Positions 17,717-25,617 of a stretch of 53,317 bases of DNA are shown here, piece after piece. The notes beneath the pieces were generated by a model that saw nothing but the letters and a program-made list of their open reading frames with translations, did no database searches and was not told the DNA's origin. The DNA is taken from contig CAYJPA010000036.1 in the NCBI GenBank assembly GCA_964371945.1, positions 1 to 53,317 on the forward strand. Reading direction: 5' to 3'. The stretch comes from CAYJPA01 sp964371945. Its GTDB lineage: Bacteria; Chloroflexota; Chloroflexia; Thermomicrobiales; UBA6265. Both the position numbers and the translations under genes were made by a program. The first letter of the stretch is position 1; every line of letters starts with the position of its first letter.

Positions 17717-19051
17717 ATGCAGCCGCTGACCGTCATCGATGCTCCAAACTCCACTATGAACAGGCTGGCGATCAGTGATTCTGCTGCTCACGACTGGTAT
17801 AGGTTTGTCCTATCGTATCCTGCGCACCTTGTACGGCATTACTTGGAAAGGCTAGGAACTTGTCCCGACTCCGTCGTACTTGATCCTTTCTGTGGAACGG
17901 GTACGACAATCGTAGAAGCGAAAAAGAACGGGATCTCGTCGATCGGTATCGAATCACACCCAATGACTCATTTTGCGAGCTCAGTAAAAGTTGACTGGAC
18001 TGCAGATCCCAAAGGGCTCATAGATCATTGCGAACGGATCGCTGAAACAACGCTAAAGCAGTTATCTCGTCAAGGAATAGATGACGTTTTGCGACTGCGC
18101 TTTTTGGAGGATAGTGAAAAGTACTCCGAAGCCGGCAGCGTACTTCGAACGCTGGCGCCTGATGTTCTGAAACTACTCTTGAGTGATTCCATTAGCCCGA
18201 TGCCATTGCACAAGACTCTGGTTCTGCTGGATGCCATCGAAGAGCAACAGGACAGTCGCTTTACAGCGAATGCGCGGCTGGCTCTGGCGAAAGCACTTGT
18301 GTTTTCGATTTCCAATTTACATTTTGGACCGGAAGTTGGAATTGGGAAGCCAAAGACAGACGCTCCTGTCGTTGAGCCATGGTTGAACAACGTTCGTTCC
18401 ATGGCGAATGATCTTGAGGTACTTCAGTCGGCGGGCCTCGCAACAGTAAAGGCATCAGCGATTCACGCCGATTCCAGAGAGCTTCTCAAAGCGGTTGGGC
18501 CCAAGACTGTCGATACCGTAATCTGTTCTCCTCCGTATCCAAACGAAAAGGACTATACGAGAACTACTCGCCTAGAATCAGTGTTGCTTGGGTTCGTAAC
18601 ATCTAGAGCAGAGCTACAACAGATTAAGCGAGGATTGGTACGTTCGAACACACGATCAGTTTATGTTGATGATACCGATGATCTACATGTCGAGTCAGTT
18701 CCTGAGATCCAAAGAATTGCTGCTGAGATTGAGCGGCGACGGATGGACCTAGGGAAGACTTCCGGATTTGAACGTATGTATCATCGCGTAACGAAGCTCT
18801 ATTTCGGAGGCATGGCAAGGCATTTTGCCGAGCTGCGAACGGTTCTGAAGCCCGGAGCTCAGCTAGCTTATGTTGTGGGTGATCAAGCGTCCTACCTTCG
18901 AGTTATGATTCGAACTGGGCAACTCTTGGCTGAGATCGCAGAGAGCCTTGGCTATGAAGTCATGGCGCTCGATCTTTTCAGAACTCGTCTGGCGACCGCT
19001 ACGGGGGAACAACTTCGAGAAGAAGTTGTTGTATTGAGATGGCCAGGCTAG
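17717..19051 (+). CDS. DNA amino-methyltransferase of a type II-like restriction-modification pair
   Basis: A 444-residue S-adenosylmethionine-dependent methyltransferase. Motif I is DPFCGTGTT (56-64) and the catalytic motif IV is SPPY (271-274), a form seen most often in N4-cytosine enzymes. The roughly 200 residues between them probably hold the target-recognition region. GAGGA precedes the ATG. Base composition is clearly lower in GC than the neighbouring genes, which suggests horizontal transfer. The next gene is a damaged nuclease. With its partner broken, this enzyme may now act alone, protecting DNA or altering expression by methylation. Confidence 0.88.
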   Translation: MQPLTVIDAPNSTMNRLAISDSAAHDWYRFVLSYPAHLVRHYLERLGTCPDSVVLDPFCGTGTTIVEAKKNGISSIGIESHPMTHFASSVKVDWTADPKGLIDHCERIAETTLKQLSRQGIDDVLRLRFLEDSEKYSEAGSVLRTLAPDVLKLLLSDSISPMPLHKTLVLLDAIEEQQDSRFTANARLALAKALVFSISNLHFGPEVGIGKPKTDAPVVEPWLNNVRSMANDLEVLQSAGLATVKASAIHADSRELLKAVGPKTVDTVICSPPYPNEKDYTRTTRLESVLLGFVTSRAELQQIKRGLVRSNTRSVYVDDTDDLHVESVPEIQRIAAEIERRRMDLGKTSGFERMYHRVTKLYFGGMARHFAELRTVLKPGAQLAYVVGDQASYLRVMIRTGQLLAEIAESLGYEVMALDLFRTRLATATGEQLREEVVVLRWPG

Positions 19052-19160
19052 GCAAACATGGGTACAACTGAGCCATTCTCAGCACGACAATTTCGATTCA
19101 TTGTTCACAATGAAGTTTGCCTATTTGCAAGATTCTGTAGCGGGAAGGCAGCCTGCTAGC

Positions 19161-19968
19161 ATGGGTCACACATTGGATAGTTCCACCGACGCTAAAAGCA
19201 ATCGATACTCCCAGTTAATTGAGCAAGTGTTTTTCAACAACTACTCGCCCGGAGCAACCGAAGTCTCATTCGCCCGCGAAGAGCTAGTGCAAATCGCCTC
19301 GACACTTGGCATGACGCTTCCTAAAAATTTAGGAGACGTAATTTACACCTTCCAATATCGTTCTGCTCTCCCAGCATCAATCCGAGAGAAAGCCCCGTCC
19401 GGCCTTTCTTGGCTGATCAGACCCGCCGGCAGGGGCCTCTATAGTTTTGTTGCTGCAGCACAAGCTTCGATTGTTCCTCGCGCAGACTATGCCGAAACAA
19501 AGATCCCCGATTCAACTCCAGGGGTAATCTCCAAGTACGCCCTTTCAGATGAGCAGGCGCTCCTGGCACGGCTTCGATACAACAGACTCGTTGATGTATT
19601 TCTGGGATTGACTTGCTATTCGCTCCAAAACCACTTGCGGACAGGTCGAAACCGATGAGATTTACATCGGAATTGATCGCCGGGGCGTTCACTATGTCGT
19701 TCCTGTACAGGCCAAGGGCGGAACAGATACACTTAGCCTCGTCCAAGTTGAGCAGGATTTAGCCATGTCTGCTCAAAAATTCCCAGAGCTCCTTTGTCGT
19801 CCGGTAGCAGCTCAGTTCATGGAAAACAACCTTATTGCGCTGTTTGCTTTCGAGTCAACCGAAACAGGTGTCGCAATCTCTTCTGAAAAACACTATCGAC
19901 TTGTTGAATCCGACGATATCACCCATGATGATTTGACCATGTATCAGAATAGGCCGGCGATAGATTGA
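19161..19968 (+). pseudogene. Restriction endonuclease, frameshifted partner of the methyltransferase
   Basis: The first frame runs from about 19161 (MGHTLDSSTD) through YSLQNHLRT and stops at 19658. From about 19639 the coding continues one frame over, GQVETDEIYIGIDRRGVHYV, then PVQAKGG, to a stop at 19968. The second part carries the probable PD-(D/E)xK-type core, with D in ETDEIYIGID and the QAK triad, so the product of the first frame alone lacks its active site. A few residues appear missing at the joint, so a small deletion is more likely than a single-base error. Low GC matches the methyltransferase. A TTG at 19101 or ATG at 19110 are other possible starts. Confidence 0.75.
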
Positions 19969-20044
19969 CTCAGTTGCATTTCTCTCTCAAGATACGCGTC
20001 GCCAAGATGCGCTAGGTCAATGAATCCCAGCTAGATCGTATTCC

Positions 20045-21139
20045 GTGCGACTATTGGCAACCATAACGATCGATGAAATCGTGGTTCAGCGGTTGCATAC
20101 CCAGCGTTTGGCCGGCGAACCATTCGCGGCTCCAGAGGCGGTGGTGGAGCACCTGGGCGCGATGCAGTCACAGGAATTCGGGAATGCGAAGTGGCCGGTG
20201 GGGCAGCGAGCCACCGGGTGTCACAGTTCCGGGGTACAGGCGGCCTTCGACAGCGGCAGGATCCTACCCACGCATCTGTTGAGACCGACCTGGCTTTTCG
20301 TGTCGCCGGCCGGCATCCGCTGGATGTTGCAGCTGACGGCGGGACACGGCAAGAGACTCAACGGGACGTTGTATCGCAAACTTGAGCTGGACGACGCCGT
20401 GCTTGCCCAGAGTCGCAAGATTCTGACGACAGCACGCGCGGGCCGCAAGCAAGGAGCTCGTCGGGAGTTGGAGACGTTCTTGCGGTAGGAGGGGATCGTC
20501 GCGGACAAGCTCGGGCTGGGCTACATCATGATGGACGCGGAGCTCGAAGGTTTGATTTGCAGTGGCGCGGTGCGGCGTAGTCAGCACACGTATGCCTTGC
20601 TGGATGAGCGCGTGCCCGAGGCAAGACTCCTGGGCCGCGAAGACGCGCCCGCGGAATTGACCCGGCGATTCTTCACTGGCCACGGGCCGGCGTCGGTGAA
20701 GGACTTTGTTCGCTGGTCGGGACTTTCTGTTGCCGGCGCCAACAAAGGGCTGGAGTGTGTGAAGAGTGAGTTGATGCAGGTCACGGTTGAGGAGACTCTA
20801 CTCTGGTTCGGCGAATTCGTACATTCGGGTCCGCCATCGTCGACGAGAACATCTCTCCTGCCGGGGTATGACGACTGCGTGCTCACCTACCCGCGGATCA
20901 GCTTTCCTGATAGGCAGTGGACAAGGAGTCGTGACGATTGGAACGATTTCATTTACCGCCCGATCATCATTGACCGGATGCGAGCTGGAACATGGTGGAG
21001 GACGGCCAGGCGCAAATCGATCGATTTCGATGCCAAGCTGTTCGCGACGGTCGATGAAACCGGGCAAATGGCGCTCGCGGCCGACGTCGAGCGATACGGC
21101 GCGTTCATGGAACTGCCGGTAACGCTGAATTACTTGTAG
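20045..21139 (+). pseudogene. Winged-helix QxQ-type protein (AlkZ-like DNA glycosylase family), in-frame stop
   Basis: One continuous reading frame of about 364 codons from GTG 20045, interrupted only by TAG at 20486-20488, after which the same frame reads EGIVADKLGLGYIM and continues to 21139. The N-terminal part has MQSQE, which fits the QxQ motif of the AlkZ/YcaQ family of winged-helix proteins that excise alkylated or crosslinked bases. The later LLPGYDDCVLTYPR and C-terminal WWRTARR also fit this family. A re-start at ATG 20528 would lack the QxQ part. The GNAT gene begins 1 nt after the stop. Confidence 0.8.
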
Positions 21140-21140
21140 G

Positions 21141-21923
21141 ATGACGGGCGTGGACGAAGCTGAATCCCTGGACTTGAGGCGAATCGAAGAAGCGGCGATG
21201 AATGCCTGGCCGGCGCTCCAAACCGTCTTGTTCGACGGTTGGGTATTGCGGTTTGCCGGCGGGTACACCAAACGCGCCAATTCGGTGAATCCGACCTATC
21301 CGTCGACATGCGGAGATCTCGAGGACAACGTCGTCAATTGTGAGCAAGTTTATGAGCGATTCGGATTGCCAAGCATTTTTCGCCTGACATCATTCGGAGC
21401 GCCGGCCGGTCTGGATCAATTGCTCGAGGAACGAGGCTACCGCTTCTTTGATCGTTCACTGGTGTTGCAGCGTTCGCTGCCCGAACCTTTGCCCGAGCTG
21501 CGCGAAGGTCTGTCGTTGCGGGATTCGGACGTCGATGAGTGGCTGGATCGGTACGTTGCGCTCAGCGGATCGGCGCTCGACAAGCGTGACGCGCACCTGG
21601 CAATCCTGCGCCGTATACCGGGCGATGCGCGCTTCGCCACGCTCTGGGATGAGCGGATTGGGGCTCCAGTTGCCTGTGGCCTGGCCGTCGCGGAGCAGGG
21701 TCTTGTCGGACTCTACGATGTCGTGACCGATCGCGAACAGCGCAACCGGGGTTTTGGCAGTGCGCTGGTGACATCGCTGCTCAACTGGTCAATTGATCAA
21801 GGCGCACGTGATGCCTATCTGCAGGTCGTCGCGGCAAATGATCCCGCGGTCGCGCTCTATCGCAAGCTCGGTTTCCGGGAGGCGTATCACTACTGGTACC
21901 GAATGCCCGCGGTGGTCGGATAA
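21141..21923 (+). CDS. GNAT family N-acetyltransferase
   Basis: A 260-residue protein. The N-terminal segment NAWPALQTVLFDGWVLRFAGGYTKRANSV is typical of a two-part acetyltransferase group. The C-terminal GNAT domain has VTDREQRNRGFGSALVTSLL as the acetyl-CoA loop and AVALYRKLGFREAYHYWYR at the end. The ATG lies 1 nt after the stop of the winged-helix gene, so it was probably translated together with it. The in-frame stop upstream may therefore lower its expression. Substrate unknown. Confidence 0.87.
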   Translation: MTGVDEAESLDLRRIEEAAMNAWPALQTVLFDGWVLRFAGGYTKRANSVNPTYPSTCGDLEDNVVNCEQVYERFGLPSIFRLTSFGAPAGLDQLLEERGYRFFDRSLVLQRSLPEPLPELREGLSLRDSDVDEWLDRYVALSGSALDKRDAHLAILRRIPGDARFATLWDERIGAPVACGLAVAEQGLVGLYDVVTDREQRNRGFGSALVTSLLNWSIDQGARDAYLQVVAANDPAVALYRKLGFREAYHYWYRMPAVVG

Positions 21924-21930
21924 GCTGTCG

Positions 21931-22572
21931 TCAGTCGAGGGTGAGCTCGCGGAGCGACCCGGTCGCCCGCCGCTGAGCGGGAACCAAACTGACGCCCGCG
22001 GTTTGGACCAGATGGCGAAGCGCGGTGATCACGAATTCGCGCCGGAATGGAGCGGTCACCGGAACCCGGATCGAGTGATGAGCAAGGACGGCCAAGAGAT
22101 TCGGCTGATCGGTCGTGATCGCGATCGTCTCGATTTCTTTCCTCGCGGCAACGCGTAATGCGCGGCACAACAGCTCATTGTCACCCCACGGATCGCAAAC
22201 GATCAGCGCGTCGCCAAGTCCCCCTCCGTCGATCAACTGATCCGCCCAAAGTTCGGCCCGGAGAATTCCGGACGCTGTCGAAGTCTCTGCCAGCGGAAGA
22301 AGATCGATCCCCTGGTCATCGTGCGTGCAGCTCCAGCAGCTGAGATTCGAGCGGCTGAATTCATCTTGGTTCATGTCGGCGACGATGATGACCCGGCGGC
22401 GCGCCTGGATTGCTTTCGCCATCAATGTGCTGCCACTGGCAAATCCTTCACTGTCCGCGCTCAGTTGCCGGAGCATGGCGAATGGAGTGGCTGGGCGCAA
22501 CACATCTGTGGCATCGCCGCTTCGGAGCTTGGAGGTTAGCCGCGGCATTTCGTCGGACCCTTGGAGATTCAT
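21931..22572 (-). CDS. Divergent SIS-domain-like protein
   Basis: About 213 residues. The central GLGDALIVCDPWGDNELLCR, followed by IETIAITTDQPNLLAVLAHHSIRVPV, has the shape of a sugar-isomerase (SIS) domain as in phosphoheptose isomerases, but the usual Ser/Thr phosphate loop after the first strand is replaced by DPWGDN. The isomerase activity is thus uncertain. The start at 22572 has GAGG 11 nt upstream; an ATG at 22620 would add 16 residues. It converges with the GNAT gene, 7 nt apart. Confidence 0.55.
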   Translation of the reverse strand: MNLQGSDEMPRLTSKLRSGDATDVLRPATPFAMLRQLSADSEGFASGSTLMAKAIQARRRVIIVADMNQDEFSRSNLSCWSCTHDDQGIDLLPLAETSTASGILRAELWADQLIDGGGLGDALIVCDPWGDNELLCRALRVAARKEIETIAITTDQPNLLAVLAHHSIRVPVTAPFRREFVITALRHLVQTAGVSLVPAQRRATGSLRELTLD

Positions 22573-22620
22573 CAAACTGCAAACCTCGATGTTGAGCGCG
22601 TTTCGATCACTCGAGATCAT

Positions 22621-23053
22621 GAGGAAGTAGCATCGTTAGCGGGACCGAATGCGAGTCTTCCGCACACGGACGACACGGAGCCGGTACCCTGAATGTACAG
22701 GACGTGGATGAGATTGCTAGCGGCAGCGAGTCATGTCTGAAGCGCACCTTAACTGTGATGACGATGATGTTCGCGGGCTAGGACCAAGGGTGAAGATCGA
22801 TCGGCGGCTGGATCACGCCGATGCTCGTCTGGGGGATGACTTGTGTCTTCTGGTCACAGCCATTCGGTCTGTCAGAATCGGTGCGAAAGGATAGTCCTTG
22901 CCCGTGATTCCTTGCGAATGTGTGTTGCTCGACCATGTGGCTTTCGAGTCTCGTATTCATTCACCAGCGCGGTCCATATTCGACTTGAAGCGGTGTGCCT
23001 TTTCGCCCAAGATGGAGTGGAATCCGTTCCGCCGCGTGAAAGGCGCGTGTTGA
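22621..23053. other. Intergenic region without a recognisable gene
   Basis: Between the divergent SIS-like gene and the 23054 gene. I see no ORF with a ribosome site, no tRNA-like fold and no strong promoter pair. It must hold the promoters of both flanking genes. Confidence 0.4.
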
Positions 23054-23317
23054 ATGAGCCAGTTTTTCAAGTTCCAGGTCGATACCGAGGCCCTGACCGA
23101 CGCGGCTTTCGAATTCGTGACCGATCCGCATCCGTCTCGCAATGAACGGCCCGTCGTTCATGAGCTGCATGAGCTCAATCCCGAGATCGTTGATGTGCTC
23201 GAATGCATGGTGATCGACGGAACCGAGGAGCGGGGGGACGTCGCCGGTTACATTTCGGCGATCTTTCCCGGCGCTCTGCCGTCGTGGCGGAAAAAGCGCC
23301 CTGCAAAAGAGGGTTGA
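23054..23317 (+). CDS. Conserved-looking small protein of unknown function (87 aa)
   Basis: An 87-residue acidic to neutral protein, MSQFFKFQVDTEALTDAAFE at the start and a basic tail PSWRKKRPAKEG. No motif or membrane segment is seen. Its stop is 3 nt before the GTG start of the ADP-ribosylglycohydrolase gene, whose ribosome site GAGGG lies in its last codons, so the two are co-translated. The close linkage suggests a partner or regulator of that enzyme, but I cannot name a function. Confidence 0.65.
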   Translation: MSQFFKFQVDTEALTDAAFEFVTDPHPSRNERPVVHELHELNPEIVDVLECMVIDGTEERGDVAGYISAIFPGALPSWRKKRPAKEG

Positions 23318-23320
23318 TCT

Positions 23321-25399
23321 GTGCCTATACCGAGAGATTACGAAGCGCGCGTCTATGCCGGGGTGCTTGGCAAGCTGATCGGGGTATATCTCGGCCGGCC
23401 GATCGAAGGCTGGACGTACGATCGGATTTCGCGAGAGCTCGGCGAGGTCGATCGATACCTCCCAGGACGAGACGGCGCTCCACTGGTCGTTACAGACGAC
23501 GACATCACCGGCGCCTTCACTTTTCTCAGGGCGATGCCGGACAATGGCAATCCCCGCGATTTGACGCCGCAACAGATTGCCGAGGCGTGGCTGAACTACA
23601 CGATCGAGCGGCGGACGATCTTCTGGTGGGGTGGGTTCGGGAACTCGACCGAGCACACGGCATACCTGCGGCTCAAACACGGCATTCCCGCGCCGGAGAG
23701 CGGTTCGATCTCGCTGAACGGCAAGATCGTGGCCGAGCAGATCGGATCTCAGATCTTCATCGACGGTTGGGCGATGGCCGCTCCCGGCGATCCAGAGCTC
23801 GCCGCCGATTTGGCGCGACGGGCGGCCAGCGTCAGTCACGACGGTGAGGCGATTTACGGCGCCCAGGTCGTCGCCGCGATGGAATCGGCGGCATTTGTCG
23901 AATCGGATCTCAACACGCTGTTGGATACCGGCTTGCGGTTCATCCCGGGCGCCTCGGTGATCGCGCGTCTGATCCACGGTGTTCGAGAGCTGCACATCAA
24001 GGAGCCGGACTGGCGGGTGGCGCGGGAGTGGATTGCGGCGAATTACGGCTACGACCGGTACGGCGGCGCCTGCCACATGGTGCCGAATCACGCATTGATC
24101 ATCCATGCATTGCTTTACGGCAATGACGATTTTGGGCGATCGCTGATGATCGTCAACACCTCCGGATGGGACACGGATTGCAACTCCGGCAATGTCGGGT
24201 GCTTACTGGGCATCAAGAATGGGCTCTCGACCTTCGAGGGCGCCTACGACTGGCGAGGCCCTATTGCCGACCGGCTCTATCTCTCTTCGGCGGACGGCGG
24301 GCGAGGAATCTCGGACGCCGCGATCGAGAGCTATGAGATTGTCAATATCGGCCGGTCGCTTGCCGGTTTGGAGCCGGTCAGACCCAAGCACGGCGCTCGT
24401 TTTCACTTCGAAATGCCGGGTTCGGTTCAAGGGTTTCAAGTTGAGCCCGGATTTGGGAACGCGTCGGTCATGAATGTCGAAGGGCATTCGCGAGATGGCA
24501 CTCGCAGTCTGGCGATTAGTTACCCAGAAGGTAGAGCCGTTGCTTTTACCCCGACTTTCATCCCGCAAGAAGCGATCAACATGCCGGGATATGAGCTCTT
24601 CGCGTCTCCGACGCTTCATTCAGGTCAGACGGTCCGCGCTCGCATGTCCGCAGACGAGATGAACGACGCCCGGACCACCTGTCGACTGTCGATCAGTTTC
24701 TATGGACATGCGGACAAGCCAGACGGACTCCATGACGATCCCCTTCACCTGGCGCCCGGCGAAGCTGGGGAAGTCACCTGGGAGGTGCCGGATACGGAGG
24801 GAAGGCCGATTCACGGTGTCGGCCTCTCCGTGGAATCCTCAACTCCGGGAAAGATCTATCTCGATTACCTGACCTGGAACGGTGCCCCGACGATAACTCT
24901 GGAGCGTCCCAGCGATACCTGCACGCTCTGGCAGCGTGCATGGGTGAACGGGGTCGATCAGTTCGAGGGGCGGTGGCCGGAGCCGTATCGGATTATCAAG
25001 AACGAAGGGATCGGGCTCATCAGCCAGGGGACCGCCGATTGGAAGGATTACCGCGCCTCCGCGCTAGTGACGATCCGGCTGGCCGCAAGCGGCGGTCTCG
25101 CGATTCGGGTGCAGGGAATGCGCCGGTACTACGCGTTGCTGTTATGCGATGACGGCTACCTACGGCTTGTGAAGGCCAGGAGCGGCACTCGCGTGCTGGC
25201 CGAGCTGAAGTTCATCGTCGAACGCGACCGGGAGTACGTTCTCGAGTTGGCAGTAAGCGGCGCCAACATAGAGGCCCGGGTCGATGGCACGCGGTTCTTC
25301 GACGTCGACGATACCGATCATCCGCTGCTATCCGGCGGAGTTGGATTGATCGTAGAAGACGGTTGCCTGTCGTCCGACGCTGTGACCGTTTCACCGTGA
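23321..25399 (+). CDS. ADP-ribosylglycohydrolase family protein with C-terminal beta-rich extension
   Basis: 692 residues from a GTG with GAGGG 8 nt upstream. The first 330 residues are an ADP-ribosylglycohydrolase fold: metal-binding TDDD (58-61), SHDGE (172-176) and GWDTDCNSGN (282-291). Known relatives remove ADP-ribose from proteins or act on N- or O-glycosides. The second half is different: a jelly-roll-like part and, from about 520, a laminin-G/DUF1080-like part (VNGVDQFEGRWPEPYRIIKN at the start). Binding modules of that kind suggest a carbohydrate or nucleoside substrate. No signal peptide is seen. It forms a unit with the 87-residue protein. Confidence 0.85.
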   Translation: MPIPRDYEARVYAGVLGKLIGVYLGRPIEGWTYDRISRELGEVDRYLPGRDGAPLVVTDDDITGAFTFLRAMPDNGNPRDLTPQQIAEAWLNYTIERRTIFWWGGFGNSTEHTAYLRLKHGIPAPESGSISLNGKIVAEQIGSQIFIDGWAMAAPGDPELAADLARRAASVSHDGEAIYGAQVVAAMESAAFVESDLNTLLDTGLRFIPGASVIARLIHGVRELHIKEPDWRVAREWIAANYGYDRYGGACHMVPNHALIIHALLYGNDDFGRSLMIVNTSGWDTDCNSGNVGCLLGIKNGLSTFEGAYDWRGPIADRLYLSSADGGRGISDAAIESYEIVNIGRSLAGLEPVRPKHGARFHFEMPGSVQGFQVEPGFGNASVMNVEGHSRDGTRSLAISYPEGRAVAFTPTFIPQEAINMPGYELFASPTLHSGQTVRARMSADEMNDARTTCRLSISFYGHADKPDGLHDDPLHLAPGEAGEVTWEVPDTEGRPIHGVGLSVESSTPGKIYLDYLTWNGAPTITLERPSDTCTLWQRAWVNGVDQFEGRWPEPYRIIKNEGIGLISQGTADWKDYRASALVTIRLAASGGLAIRVQGMRRYYALLLCDDGYLRLVKARSGTRVLAELKFIVERDREYVLELAVSGANIEARVDGTRFFDVDDTDHPLLSGGVGLIVEDGCLSSDAVTVSP

Positions 25400-25617
25400 G
25401 GGGTTTGCGGAGTTTGTATCAACTCAACAATCCGCCAGTTGATTCATTCGTGCGCACCTGTAACGACGGCTGAAACGCTCGCCAGGGCGGCTCGCTTTGT
25501 ATACTCCTTCGTCGGTAGGCGTTAACGAGGTGTTGTTCGCCGAGACCGCTGGTTTGTGATGCGATCCGCGGCTGGCTGCATGGTTGGCCCGCGATAGCCG
25601 GAAACGGTGAGCAGAGG

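Noticed and set aside
22961..24106. 381-codon minus-strand frame opposite the ADP-ribosylglycohydrolase
   Set aside because: Antisense to a gene with clear catalytic motifs; the composition is typical of a shadow frame.
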